Assembly: GCF_001056295.1 (NCBI RefSeq)
Contig: NZ_JVMD01000033.1
Span: 41,056-105,055 of the forward strand
Direction of reading: 5' to 3'
Length of the DNA stretch: 64,000 nt
DNA from: Corynebacterium halotolerans
GTDB lineage: Bacteria > Actinomycetota > Actinomycetes > Mycobacteriales > Mycobacteriaceae
Under the pieces are notes generated by a model. It saw only the letters and a list, made by a program, of their open reading frames with translations. It was not told where the DNA came from and searched no databases. The position numbers and the translations under genes were made by a program. Positions 29,213 to 38,400 of this stretch are shown here, piece after piece. Positions within the stretch are counted from its first letter, which is position 1, and each line of letters opens with the position of its first letter.

Positions 29213-30265
29213 ATGGCCAAGTCGAGGGGAAGCGCCCGCCTGCGGGAGCTGCACGCGCGCTACGACGAGTGGACCGCGGCGCACCCGCGGGCGAAGGATG
29301 ACTTCGCGGGCGCCATCGGGGAATTGCTTTCCGACGCCGGCCTGGCGTTCGACAGCGTGACCGCGAGGGTGAAGACGTGGCGCTCCCTCCGCATCAAGGC
29401 GATGCGCCGCACCGACGGCGGCGAGTTCCACTACCCCGACCCGTGGCACGACATCCACGACATCGTCGGCGTGCGCGTGACCACGTACCACTCCAACGAG
29501 ATCCCCGACGTGCTGGCGGTGCTCGGCGATTCGCTGGAGGTGCTGCGGACGACGGACAAGACCGCCGAGACGCGGATTTCGGGGCAGTTCGGCTACGGCT
29601 CGCACCATTTGGTGTGCCGCGTCGGCGACGGCGCGCCTCCGGGCCTGGCGCCGTACCGCGGCCAGCAGTTCGAGGTGCAGGTGCGCACCGTGCTGCAGCA
29701 TGCGTGGGCCGAGTTCGAGCACGACATCCGGTACAAGTCGCCCGATGGCGCCATCGACCCGCGCATCGACCGCGCGTTCGCGCTGGCGGCCGGGTTGATC
29801 GAGCTGGCGGACCAGCAGTTCGACCAGGTCGCGGCGATCCTCGACGAGGAACGCGGCGACGACGGCAACGGCGGCCGGGACGCGGACGACGACGAGGCCG
29901 CGGCGAACGCGGTGGAGCTCGGCGCGGAAACGCTGCCGGGGCTGCTGACGCTGCTGCTGCCCACGGTGCCGCGGTCGAAGTCGGAGCATTACGCGTGGCT
30001 GGAGGAGCTCCTGGACGCCAACGGCGTGACCACCGTCGGCGACCTCCGCGAACTGGTGGCGCCGGAGCGGGTGGCCGCCGTGGAGGAAGCGCTGAAGTAC
30101 CGGTTCCAGCCGGGCCACGTGCGCATCATCGACGATTTGCTGCTCGCGGCATTCGGGGCGGACCACGTGGCGCGCACGGGGAAGTCCGGCGCGCACCCGG
30201 CCCAGCGGCCGGCGCGGCTGCGGTCGCGGCTGGGCCAGATGCGCAAGGCCGGGGTGGTGGGTTAG
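29213..30265 (+). CDS. RelS-type small alarmone synthetase ((p)ppGpp synthetase domain)
   Basis: A 350-residue protein with a RelA/SpoT nucleotidyltransferase domain at about 25-195: TARVKTWRSLRIKAMRR, HDIHDIVGVRVTTYHSNEI, ISGQFGYGSHHLV and EVQVRTVLQHAWAEFEHDIRYK. There is no HD hydrolase domain and no TGS/ACT region, so it should only make alarmones. An acidic linker (EERGDDGNGGRDADDDEAA) joins a C-terminal helical domain. In C. glutamicum the protein encoded next to treY has been named RelS. The ATG follows AGGAA by 4 nt and sits 7 nt after treY, so trehalose synthesis and alarmone supply may share a transcript. Confidence 0.87.
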   Translation: MAKSRGSARLRELHARYDEWTAAHPRAKDDFAGAIGELLSDAGLAFDSVTARVKTWRSLRIKAMRRTDGGEFHYPDPWHDIHDIVGVRVTTYHSNEIPDVLAVLGDSLEVLRTTDKTAETRISGQFGYGSHHLVCRVGDGAPPGLAPYRGQQFEVQVRTVLQHAWAEFEHDIRYKSPDGAIDPRIDRAFALAAGLIELADQQFDQVAAILDEERGDDGNGGRDADDDEAAANAVELGAETLPGLLTLLLPTVPRSKSEHYAWLEELLDANGVTTVGDLRELVAPERVAAVEEALKYRFQPGHVRIIDDLLLAAFGADHVARTGKSGAHPAQRPARLRSRLGQMRKAGVVG

Positions 30266-30284
30266 GGCCGGGCCCGGCTCCCCT

Positions 30285-30626
30285 TCACTCCCCTCCGGTG
30301 GCGGCGCGATTGTGGGCCAGCGCTTCGCCGACCCAGAAGGCCAGGTCATCGTCGTCGGCGACGGCGTCCGCGTCGACGCGGACCCAACCCGGCCCCATCT
30401 CGCGTTCGCCCATCAGCGATGGCGCGGCACCGTCGCGCTCGGCGAGTTCGGGTCCGCGGTCGTCGCTGACGCGGACCAGCAGGTCGCCGGACTTCCCGGC
30501 GTTGACGACCATGGCGTCGCGGAGCATCACCGCAATGCCCCCGAACATGCGGACTTCGCGCAGCTCCCCCTCGGGCTCGAGGAGGTTACGGATGCGTTCG
30601 ACGAGTGCGGACTGTTCGGGCGTCAT
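30285..30626 (-). CDS. TfoX N-terminal domain protein
   Basis: A 113-residue protein with the TfoX/Sxy N-terminal domain: LVERIRNLLEPEGELREVRMFGGIAVMLRDAMVV...LLVRV...WVRVDADAVADDDDLAFWVGEALAHN. In gammaproteobacteria TfoX controls competence with a second domain. Single-domain actinobacterial forms have no established role, and the name should not be taken to mean competence here. The ATG is 3 nt after the stop of the S4-domain gene with GAGG about 6 nt upstream, so the two are an operon. It converges with the RelS-like gene (19 nt apart). Confidence 0.85.
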   Translation of the reverse strand: MTPEQSALVERIRNLLEPEGELREVRMFGGIAVMLRDAMVVNAGKSGDLLVRVSDDRGPELAERDGAAPSLMGEREMGPGWVRVDADAVADDDDLAFWVGEALAHNRAATGGE

Positions 30627-30629
30627 GGG

Positions 30630-31013
30630 CTAGCCTCGGCCGCGCAGCTTGTCGATCTGCCGCCGCTCGCGCTTGGTCGGCCGGCCCGCTCCCCTGTCGC
30701 GCACCGGCAGCGCCGCGTACATCTCGCGCGGCGGCGGGGCCGGGGTCTTGTCCACGTAGCACGTCCTGGCCACCGGCGCGCCGACGCGCTTGGCGATGGT
30801 GCGCGTGACTTGGACGATCGTTTCGCGGTGGTTCGCCCACACCCGGATCTCGTCGCCCGGCACGACCTGCTGGGCGGGCTTGACCGCGGTGCCGTTGATT
30901 TTCACGTGGCCGCCGCGGCATGCGTCGGCGGCCTGCGAACGGGTCTTGAGCAGCCGCACCGCCCACAACCATGCGTCGACGCGCACGGGCTTCGAATCGT
31001 CGACGTGGTTCAT
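30630..31013 (-). CDS. S4-domain RNA-binding protein (Hsp15-like)
   Basis: A 127-residue protein: VRVDAWLWAVRLLKTRSQAADACRGGHVKINGTAVKPAQQVVPGDEIRV is a clear S4 RNA-binding domain of the Hsp15/RluB-like type, followed by a basic tail (GRPTKRERRQIDKLRGRG). Hsp15 proteins bind stalled 50S subunits carrying peptidyl-tRNA. A similar ribosome-rescue role is likely but inferred. The ATG at 31011-31013 has a weak upstream site. It is cotranscribed with the TfoX-domain gene. Confidence 0.88.
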   Translation of the reverse strand: MNHVDDSKPVRVDAWLWAVRLLKTRSQAADACRGGHVKINGTAVKPAQQVVPGDEIRVWANHRETIVQVTRTIAKRVGAPVARTCYVDKTPAPPPREMYAALPVRDRGAGRPTKRERRQIDKLRGRG

Positions 31014-31124
31014 GGTCGGGTCCTGTGTTCGGGTTGGGCGGCGGGCGCGGTGCCCGCGTCGCCGGTGGGGCTTTTGCGTCGCCGGTGGTTACCGGTTGCT
31101 GGGGCTCTTGCCGGTTCCCGCGGC

Positions 31125-31166
31125 CGTCACCGGCTGTCCGTCATTGGTTGTCCGTCACTGGTTGTC
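31125..31166. repeat. Three 14-bp tandem repeats at the stop codon of the small membrane gene
   Basis: cgtcaccggctgtc, cgtcattggttgtc and cgtcactggttgtc lie end to end at 31125, 31139 and 31153. The stop codon of the next gene (31155-31157 on the minus strand) is in the third, gene-proximal copy. The two other copies lie in the untranslated region, with divergence increasing away from the gene. Confidence 0.9.
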
Positions 31167-31391
31167 GCGGTGGTTGACGATCCTCTGGACCTTCTGCCAG
31201 TTGATGAACCCGCCGACGACGCCGATGACCGTCAGGATGATGAAAAGGGACATCGACGACGCGAGCAGGCCGAGGGCCACGCCGGCTGCGAGGCCGCCGC
31301 CGGTCCAGACGACTGCGTTGCGGCTGTACCGGCGCACCGCTTCCTTGCGCTGCGCGATCGGGTTGGATTGGTACGGCTGAAGGCTGCTCAT
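31155..31391 (-). CDS. Small two-helix membrane protein
   Basis: A 78-residue protein with a polar N-terminus (SSLQPYQSNPIAQRKEAVRRYSRN) and two hydrophobic segments, VVWTGGGLAAGVALGLLAS and FIILTVIGVVGGFINW, then a short basic tail ending NHRDNQ. Function unknown; the length and layout are like other corynebacterial small membrane proteins. TAAGAT ends 7 nt before the ATG, so it is likely leaderless. It lies 19 nt after the enoyl-CoA hydratase gene on the same strand. Its final codons belong to the 14-bp tandem repeat. Confidence 0.75.
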   Translation of the reverse strand: MSSLQPYQSNPIAQRKEAVRRYSRNAVVWTGGGLAAGVALGLLASSMSLFIILTVIGVVGGFINWQKVQRIVNHRDNQ

Positions 31392-31410
31392 GGTGGATAT
31401 CTTAGGCCGA

Positions 31411-32214
31411 TCACTCGCCGGTGTAGGTGCCGGGGCGCTTCTCCATGAACGCGTCGAGCGCTTCGCGGTGGTCGCGGGAGTGATGCGCCAGCGCCTGCAT
31501 CGCCGAGGACAGCTCGAGAACGCCCGCAAGCGACTGGTGCTGGGACTCGCGCAGCAGCTTTTTGGCCATGCGCACGGCGTTCGGCGGATTCTTGGCGACG
31601 CGGCCGGCCAGGGCGCGGGCGGCGTCGAGAAGCTCATCCGGCTCGACGACCTCGTTGACCATCCCCCACTCGAGCGCCTTCTCGGCGGTGACGCGGTCGC
31701 CGGTCAGCGCCATTTCGGCGGCGCGCGCGGGGCTGAGCGTCCTGGTCAGCAACCAGGCGCCGCCGTCGCCGGGGATGATGCCCAGGCCGACGAAGCTCTC
31801 GGAGAACCACGCCTTCGTCGACGCCACCCGCATGTCGCACATGAGCGTGACGTCGCAGCCGGCGCCGACCGCCGGGCCGTTGACCGCGGCGATGACGGGC
31901 ACCTCGCAGTTGTACAGCGACAGCGGGATGCGCTGGATGCCCGAGCGGTAGGACTGGCGGATCTGATGCGGGGCGCCGCCGAACATGCCGGCGCGGTCGA
32001 CCATGTCCTTGACGTTGCCGCCGGCGGAAAACGCCGCGCCCGCGCCGGTGAGGATCACCGCCCGCACTTCCAGATCGCCGTTGACGCGGTCGACGTTGTC
32101 CACGATCGCGTCGATGACGTCGGGCGACGAAATCGGGTTGCGGATCTCCGGCAGATTGATGGTCCACGTCTCCACGTGCCCGTCGCGTTCGACGAGCAGC
32201 ACATCCCGGCTCAT
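31411..32214 (-). CDS. Enoyl-CoA hydratase/isomerase family protein
   Basis: A 267-residue crotonase-fold enzyme. Oxyanion-hole segments are AFSAGGNVKDM and NGPAVGAGCDVTLMCDMRVAS, followed by ESFVGLGIIPGDGGAWLL. Asp/Gly occupies positions where typical hydratases have the second catalytic Glu (GDGGAWLL), so its exact reaction could be hydration, isomerisation or another CoA chemistry. The start MSRDVLLVER has GGAGG 5 nt upstream. No other beta-oxidation gene is adjacent. Upstream, 32258-32290 contains about three 10-bp units of the tgagcgccga type. Confidence 0.88.
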   Translation of the reverse strand: MSRDVLLVERDGHVETWTINLPEIRNPISSPDVIDAIVDNVDRVNGDLEVRAVILTGAGAAFSAGGNVKDMVDRAGMFGGAPHQIRQSYRSGIQRIPLSLYNCEVPVIAAVNGPAVGAGCDVTLMCDMRVASTKAWFSESFVGLGIIPGDGGAWLLTRTLSPARAAEMALTGDRVTAEKALEWGMVNEVVEPDELLDAARALAGRVAKNPPNAVRMAKKLLRESQHQSLAGVLELSSAMQALAHHSRDHREALDAFMEKRPGTYTGE

Positions 32215-32350
32215 TGTTCCTCCACGTTCGTCCACGGTGATCGGTGTCGATCGGCACCGATGAGCGCCGATGAGCGCCGAAGCGCGCCGATCGGCCCCGC
32301 ATTCGTCGCGGCCCCGACCGGCCCTTGCCGTGATCCAGGTTACAGACGAT

Positions 32351-32992
32351 TCACAGAGCCGCTTCCGTCCACGTCTCCCCCGCCTCATCGGACGTCAACG
32401 CGCCGTGCGTGATCGCCTGCAGCACGCCGTCGAGCCGCCCGGCGCCGCCGGGCTCGACTTCCACGAGATGCTTCACGACGGTCCCCCATTCGGTGTCGGA
32501 GATCGCGAAGCCGCGTGCGCGCAGTTCGGCCTCGACCCGGCCGGCGTCGGCGGCGTCGACGGCGACGGACCGGATTTCGCGGCGGACCCGGCGGGCGCGC
32601 GGCACGTCGGCGAGGCACTCGGACACCGCGTCCGAATACGCCCGCACCAGCCCGCCGGTGCCGAGCTTCACGCCGCCGAAATACCGGATGACCACGGCGG
32701 TGACGTCCGTGAGCCCCGATCCGGTGAGCACGTCGAGCATGGGCCGCCCGGCGGTGCCGGAGGGCTCGCCGTCGTCGGAGGAACGCTCGACCCGGTTGGC
32801 GCCGGGCACCTCGTGGATGTACGCGGAGCAGTGGTGGCGGGCATCGGGGTACTCCGCCCGGGCCAGCGCGATGAGCTCGCGGGCCTCCTCGCCGTCATCG
32901 GTGCGGCCGATCCACGTGATGAAGCGCGACCGCTTGATCTCCAGTTCCCCGGTGGTCAGGGAACCGCGGGCCGGCACGATGAGGGAGGACAT
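32351..32992 (-). CDS. YigZ/IMPACT-family protein
   Basis: A 213-residue protein with the IMPACT N-terminal domain: KRSRFITWIGRTDDGEEARELIA, DARHHCSAYIH, RSSDDGEPSGTAGRPMLDVL, VVIRYFGGVKLGTGGLVRAYSDA, followed by the C-terminal DUF1949-like EF-G fold (EVEPGGAGRLDGVLQ). Family members are linked to translation control or ribosome-associated functions, but the bacterial role is unsettled. GACAAT lies 6 nt before the ATG at 32990-32992 and there is no ribosome-binding site. It is divergent from treZ. Confidence 0.9.
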   Translation of the reverse strand: MSSLIVPARGSLTTGELEIKRSRFITWIGRTDDGEEARELIALARAEYPDARHHCSAYIHEVPGANRVERSSDDGEPSGTAGRPMLDVLTGSGLTDVTAVVIRYFGGVKLGTGGLVRAYSDAVSECLADVPRARRVRREIRSVAVDAADAGRVEAELRARGFAISDTEWGTVVKHLVEVEPGGAGRLDGVLQAITHGALTSDEAGETWTEAAL

Positions 32993-33070
32993 GCGTGCAT
33001 TGTCGCATTCCGCATCCCCGCCGCCTCCCGCCCGCTGCCGTGAACGCGGCAAACCCCTACCATCGGTGCC

Positions 33071-34918
33071 ATGGACAATTACCGCGTCTGGGCCCCGTAC
33101 GCCGCCGAAGTGGAGCTGTTGACGGGTGACCCGTCGGCACCCGAGCACCACCCCATGACCGGCCGCGACGGCGGTTGGTTCGAGGCCGACAGAAAGATGG
33201 CCGTCGGCGAGCGCTACGCCTTCCGGATGCGCGCCACCGACGGGCACGGCGCGCCCGACGCCGACGACGAAGAGGCTGCGGGCCCGAACTCCGACGCGGA
33301 CGACGCCGGCTCCGACACCGGCGCCGGCGACTGGACCATCCCGCTGCCCGACCCCCGCTCGCGCCGCCAGCCCGACGGGCCCCACGGATTCTCCCAGGTC
33401 GTCGACCTGGCCGCCCGCGACTGGCGGGCGACGGACTGGACCGGCCGCATCCTCCCCGGCGGACTGATCTACGAGATGCACGTGGGCACGTACGCCGATT
33501 CAGGTGATTTCGCGGGCGTCGCCAAGCGGCTGGATCACCTGGTGGACCTCGGCGTGACGCACGTGGAGATCATGCCCGTCCAGCCCTTCGGCGGCGACCG
33601 CAACTGGGGCTACGACGGCGTGAGTTGGCACGCCGTCCACGAAGGCTACGGCGGGCCGGAGGGACTGCAGGAGCTTGTCGACGCCTGCCACGAACGCGGT
33701 CTGGCCGTCATCCTGGACGTGGTGTTCAACCACTTCGGCCCCGACGGCAACTACGTGGGATTCTTCGGCCCGTACACCTCCGGCGGCGACACCGGGTGGG
33801 GCGAGGTGGTCAACCTCACCGGGCACGACTCCGACGAGGTCCGCGCGTACATCCTCGACGCCGTGCGCATGTGGCTGGCCGACTACCGCATCGATGGCCT
33901 GCGGCTCGACGCCGTCCATGCGCTGCACGACGAGGGCGCATTCCACATCCTCGAGCAGATGCAGGTCGTCGCCGACACCGTCGCCGCGCAGACCGGCGTG
34001 CCCCGCACCCTCATCGCCGAGTCCGACCAGAACGACCCGAAGCTGGTCAAGCCCCGCGCCGCCGGCGGCTTCGGTTTGGCGGCCCAGTGGCTCGACGACG
34101 TCCACCACGCGCTGCACACCGTCGTGTCCGGGGAAGATCACGCCTACTACGCGGACTTCGGCACCGTGGAGACGCTGGCGGAGACGCTGCGCAACGCCTT
34201 CCACCACGCCGGCACGATGTCGACGTTCCGCGGCCGCGTACACGGCCGGCCGCTGGATTTGTCGGTGCAGCCGCTCAGCGCGTTCGTGACGTACACGACC
34301 ACCCACGACCAGACCGGCAACCGCGCGGCCGGCGACCGGCCCTCGATGAATCTGACGCCCGCGCAGCAGGCGCTGAAGGCCGCCGTGATCGCGTGCTCGC
34401 CGTTCACGCCGATGCTGTTCCAGGGCGAGGAGTGGGGCGCGTCGACGCCGTTCGCGTTCTTCTGCTCCCACGAATCGGACCTGCTGCTGCGGCTGACCCG
34501 CGAAGGCCGCGTCCGCGAATTCGCCCGCGCCGGTTGGGATCCCGAGGAGATCGCCGACCCCGCCGACCCGAAGACGTTCGAGATGTCGAAGCTGAAGTGG
34601 GACGAGCTCGGCGACGAGCCCCACGCCACCCTCCTGGACACGTACCGGGCGCTGTTCGGCCTGCGCCGGACGCGCCCCGCGCTGCGGGCGCCGTGGGCGG
34701 GCTCGGTGGAGACGAAGGTCGAGGGCAAGACGCTACTGCTCACCCGCCGCGCCGACGGCGACGTCGTGCACCTGGCCGCGAATTTCTCGGATGAGCCCGC
34801 CGAGGTCGCCGTCGAGGCGCGGCACTCGGACCTCGTGCACACCCACGTCGACGCGCCGGCCGCGGTGGGCAAGGGCGTGGTGACGCTCCCCGCCTGGGGC
34901 TACGCGGTGCTGGCGTAG
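33071..34918 (+). CDS. treZ: TreZ, malto-oligosyltrehalose trehalohydrolase
   Basis: A 615-residue GH13 enzyme that releases trehalose from the maltooligosyltrehalose made by TreY. It starts MDNYRVWAPYAAEVELL (CBM48-like region), has an acidic insertion (PDADDEEAAGPNSDADDAG) unusual for the family, then the barrel with YEMHVGTYAD, HVEIMPVQPFGGDRNWGYDG, nucleophile region DGLRLDAVHAL, IAESDQNDP and TYTTTHDQTGN. TACCAT ends 7 nt before the ATG with no Shine-Dalgarno. It converges with the sdpI-family gene. Confidence 0.96.
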   Translation: MDNYRVWAPYAAEVELLTGDPSAPEHHPMTGRDGGWFEADRKMAVGERYAFRMRATDGHGAPDADDEEAAGPNSDADDAGSDTGAGDWTIPLPDPRSRRQPDGPHGFSQVVDLAARDWRATDWTGRILPGGLIYEMHVGTYADSGDFAGVAKRLDHLVDLGVTHVEIMPVQPFGGDRNWGYDGVSWHAVHEGYGGPEGLQELVDACHERGLAVILDVVFNHFGPDGNYVGFFGPYTSGGDTGWGEVVNLTGHDSDEVRAYILDAVRMWLADYRIDGLRLDAVHALHDEGAFHILEQMQVVADTVAAQTGVPRTLIAESDQNDPKLVKPRAAGGFGLAAQWLDDVHHALHTVVSGEDHAYYADFGTVETLAETLRNAFHHAGTMSTFRGRVHGRPLDLSVQPLSAFVTYTTTHDQTGNRAAGDRPSMNLTPAQQALKAAVIACSPFTPMLFQGEEWGASTPFAFFCSHESDLLLRLTREGRVREFARAGWDPEEIADPADPKTFEMSKLKWDELGDEPHATLLDTYRALFGLRRTRPALRAPWAGSVETKVEGKTLLLTRRADGDVVHLAANFSDEPAEVAVEARHSDLVHTHVDAPAAVGKGVVTLPAWGYAVLA

Positions 34919-34970
34919 GCGGGACTGCTGGGGCGCCGCGGGTCGGCGGTTAAGCTGCCGGCGGGGCTGC

Positions 34971-34992
34971 CGGCGGTCAGTCGGCGGTCAGT
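34971..34992. repeat. Two 11-bp tandem repeats at the stop codon of the sdpI-family gene
   Basis: cggcggtcagt occurs twice (34971-34981, 34982-34992), followed by a partial third copy (cggctgag). The stop of the minus-strand gene (34988-34990) lies in the gene-proximal perfect copy. Confidence 0.85.
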
Positions 34993-35356
34993 CGGCTGAG
35001 CCGTTCACCTCATCGGCCGCGCGGCCACCGACGACCGCGCCGTAGATCACCAGCACGAAGGTGATGCCGGTGGCCACCATGACGGCGGTCATCATCGCCC
35101 CGACGCCGATCGGCAGCAGCGCCGCCACGCCACCGAGCAGCGACACGATCCCGGCGATCAGCGTCGGCGTCTTGGCGCGAACGTGCGCCGCCCGCCACGC
35201 TTCTTCGCTGGCCATCGTCTTGCGAGTGCGAATCCCCGCCACGGCGTTGCGCTTCAGCTTCCCCGACGCCGCGGACCGCGCAATCCACATCAACGACAGG
35301 CCCGCGCCCGCCATGACGGCGAACATCACCAGGCTGACGATGTCGTATTCGCTCAA
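34988..35356 (-). CDS. SdpI-family small membrane protein
   Basis: A 122-residue membrane protein with three hydrophobic segments (LVMFAVMAGAGLSLMWIA, TLIAGIVSLLGGVAALLPIG and TAVMVATGITFVLVIYGAVV). Between the first two is RNAVAGIRTRKTMASEEAWRAAHVRA, the conserved loop of SdpI-family proteins (GIRTxxTMxSEEAW). In Bacillus SdpI gives immunity to the toxin SdpC; a standalone actinobacterial member need not have that role. The ATG at 35354-35356 follows AGGAGAG. No sdpC-like gene is nearby. Confidence 0.87.
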   Translation of the reverse strand: MSEYDIVSLVMFAVMAGAGLSLMWIARSAASGKLKRNAVAGIRTRKTMASEEAWRAAHVRAKTPTLIAGIVSLLGGVAALLPIGVGAMMTAVMVATGITFVLVIYGAVVGGRAADEVNGSAD

Positions 35357-35461
35357 CGCACTCTCCTCTTTTCACTTTCACGAAGGCACCGGCCCCGCTC
35401 TTCGGAGCCGGCCACGCCGCGGATTACGTCCGGTTATTTTGGACTGCCCGGCTCCGCCCGA

Positions 35462-38400
35462 CTACTCGGAAATCAGGTCCGGCAGGTCATCCTCGGTGAC
35501 CGATCCCTCGGAGTCGCCCAGGTCGGTGGCCTCCGCAACCTCCGGCTCCGCCTCCGGTTCCTTCGGATCCGTCAGGTCTCCGTGGATCGCGTGGGTGACC
35601 AGGGCGTCGGCGATGAGCAGGTCGCCCATCACCAGCGTCGGCACCATGTCGGCGAGCTGCGCCCACAGCGGGATCAGCTTCCGCACGACGGTGTCGTCGA
35701 CGTCGGGGTTCGCCGCCTTCTGCCGCGCCAACGCACGCGCGGCCACGGCGATGAGCAGCGACGTGCCCGGCACCAGCGTCCAGTGCAGCGACGGGTCATC
35801 GGCGTCGATGCCGTCGAGCTTGTGGAACCGCACGTTGACCGCCTTGCGCAGCTTCGGCGACGTCCGCGACACCGCCTGGAACAGCGCCCGCGACGCGGCC
35901 GCCAGCCCGGGCATGATCCCGGCCTCGACGATCTCGGCGCGGTTGGACACGACCTCGTGGATGGCGGTGAACCGCGCATCGTCCTCGGTCAGCGGCCCGG
36001 GCACCATGCGGTAGCCGTCGAAGACCTGCGCCAGAATCGCGTTGGCCTGCGGTTCGGGCAGCGCGGTGATCTGCACGGACGTCTTGTCGATGCACGCCGA
36101 TTCCAGCGTCGTGTCCTGCCCCGTGGCCAGCGCCCGGATCAGCGCTTCGCCGCCGGCGCGCCGCAGGTGGGCGATCTGGTCCTTCTGCTTTGCGACGTCC
36201 GACGCCGGGTCGGCGAGATCGGCCATCGCCGCGAGGGCTCCGAGCCACGGGACACGGCGGCGACCCGGCGTCGGGGTCTTCTCGGTGAAGTCGCCGAGCA
36301 CCAGCCCGGAGGAGACGACCATGCCCGGCTGATCGTCGAGGCGGATCGCGGAACCGTTGAGCGACGCAAGGCCGGCACGCGGGTCGGCGGTGAGCAGACG
36401 ACGCAGGGCGTCGGGAGCCAGCGACTCCGAAACCTGCGGCATGATCGTCGCGCGGCCGGCGCGGAGGGTCTCGAACAGGGACCACACGCCGGTCAGCTCG
36501 CGGATGCCGGGTGTTTCGGCGAGCGCCCCGGCCGCCGCGGCGCCGGCGCCTTCGCCCGAACCGCCGACTCCGGATTCGCCCGCACCGGCCCCGCCCTCGG
36601 CGAGCTCCTCGTCCACCACGACCGCGGCTTCGGGCGCCGGCCACAGCGGCCGGCGGTCGGTCTCGCGGCCGAAGACGACCTGCACGATCAACGTGGCCAT
36701 CTCGGCGGCGTCGTCGGGAAGCGCGCAGCGCCCGTCGACGACGGGCAGGGCCATCGGCGGGCACCACGGCCGGGCCGGGCACCACACCCATGCGGTCAGC
36801 GGCTGGTCGGCGACGGCCGGATCGACGGAGACGGCAAGCTCCGCGCCCTCGCGGGTGACGGAGCGCACGGGGTCCTTCGCGGGCGCGTCGACCAGCGGCA
36901 CCGACAGGCGCCGACGGCCGGTCACGCGGGTCCAGTCGAGGCTGATGGTCAGATCGCCCAGCATGGCCACGCGGTCGGCGTAGGTGCCCAGATCGGCGAA
37001 GGCGTCGTCGCCGCGGCGGGTCAGCGGCACGCGGCAGATGTCGCGCTCCCCCGACTTCACGGCCAGGTGGGCGTGCCGCAGCTCACCGGGCGCGGACACG
37101 CGGAAGGTGCCGTGGGCGTCGACGCGGCCCGGTCGGGTGCGCAGCGTGCGGGAACGGCGGGCGGGGGTTTCGTCGGAAAGCGGGATCTCGAAGCGCAGGC
37201 GGCCCGGCTTGACCCGGAGCTCCAGGTAGGCGCCCTCTTCCGTGGACAGCTCGACGGTACCGGACGACTCCGCGGGACCGAGCCGCAGCACGGCGGGCTC
37301 GACTTCGAGGGGCTTCTCGCCGGAGGTCACGCGGACCTCGGCGGGGCTTAGGCCCGATTCCTCCGGGATGCGGAAGCCGTCGCCGCCGCCGCGGTAGGAA
37401 ATGTCCAGGTCGGCCTGCTCCGCGACGGCGACGTGCGCCTGGAAGCTGCGGCCGCGCGGGTTGGTCAGGCGGACGACGAACTCGCCGAGCCACGGGTAGT
37501 CGTCGTCGGTGAGCACGTCGACCTCGCCGCCGGCGGCGGGGACGTCGAGGTCGTAGATCATCACCATGTCCTCGGCGAACCGGCCGTACCCGGGGAAGTC
37601 GGCGACCTGCACGCGCCACGATTCGTCGCGGCCGGACAACGTCGGCGGGAACACCGCGACGGGCCCGCCGGCGTGGACTGGGGTGCCGTGGACGGTCGAC
37701 GCGCCGTCGAGCCGGGCGTGCGGGATGGTCAGCTTCGGGCGGCGCATCGGCGACGCCGAGCGGACCTCGCCGACCACGCCGGGGCGCACGACCTGCATGG
37801 CGTGGACGTCGCGCAGATCGGCCTGCGCCACCTGCCACAGCTCCCATTCGGCGGGCGCCGGCTCCGACAGCAGCGGCACGTCCTCGCCGGTGACGGGGTC
37901 GACCAGGCGGGCGTCGTTCGGGTAGACGACGTGCACGGACGTCGAGTGCAGCGACACCTTGTCGGTGACCGACTGGCCGTCGTCGCCGAAGATGAGCACG
38001 GGGTCGGCGGTGTCGATGGCGGGCACGCGCCAGTGCGGGCCGTCGCCGAGTTCGACGAGGACCTCGCGCACCGGTTCGGTGATGGGCACAATGGGCCGCG
38101 GCGTCGCCTCGCCCAGCGCGGGGGCGGGCTCGACGACGACGGTGCCGCCGTAGGTCACCAGCCACGACCGGCCGGCGGGCGCGGACGGGGTGGGCAGCTG
38201 CACGCAGACGCGGTTTTCCAGCTCGTCGAAGAACAGCTGGGGGCGGCCGGTGGTGGCCACCACGCCGACGGCCGTGCGCCGCGACGGGGTGCCGGCGGGG
38301 CGGGCGCGCAGTTCCTCGCGGGCGGCGTCGAGCAGGATGGGCGGCAGGCCGACCTCGGCGGGGCCCAGATCCTCGCGGGACTCCCAGTTGGCGGGGTCGG

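Noticed and set aside
26641..29220. An 859-codon minus-strand open frame opposite treY
   Set aside because: Shadow of treY; no ribosome-binding site and repeated Val/Asp/His composition.
30285..30626. Evidence for a competence system (TfoX)
   Set aside because: Only the N-terminal TfoX domain is present and no com genes are nearby.
34988..35356. An Sdp-type toxin immunity system
   Set aside because: The SdpI-like protein is alone; no SdpC-like peptide or SdpAB genes are present.
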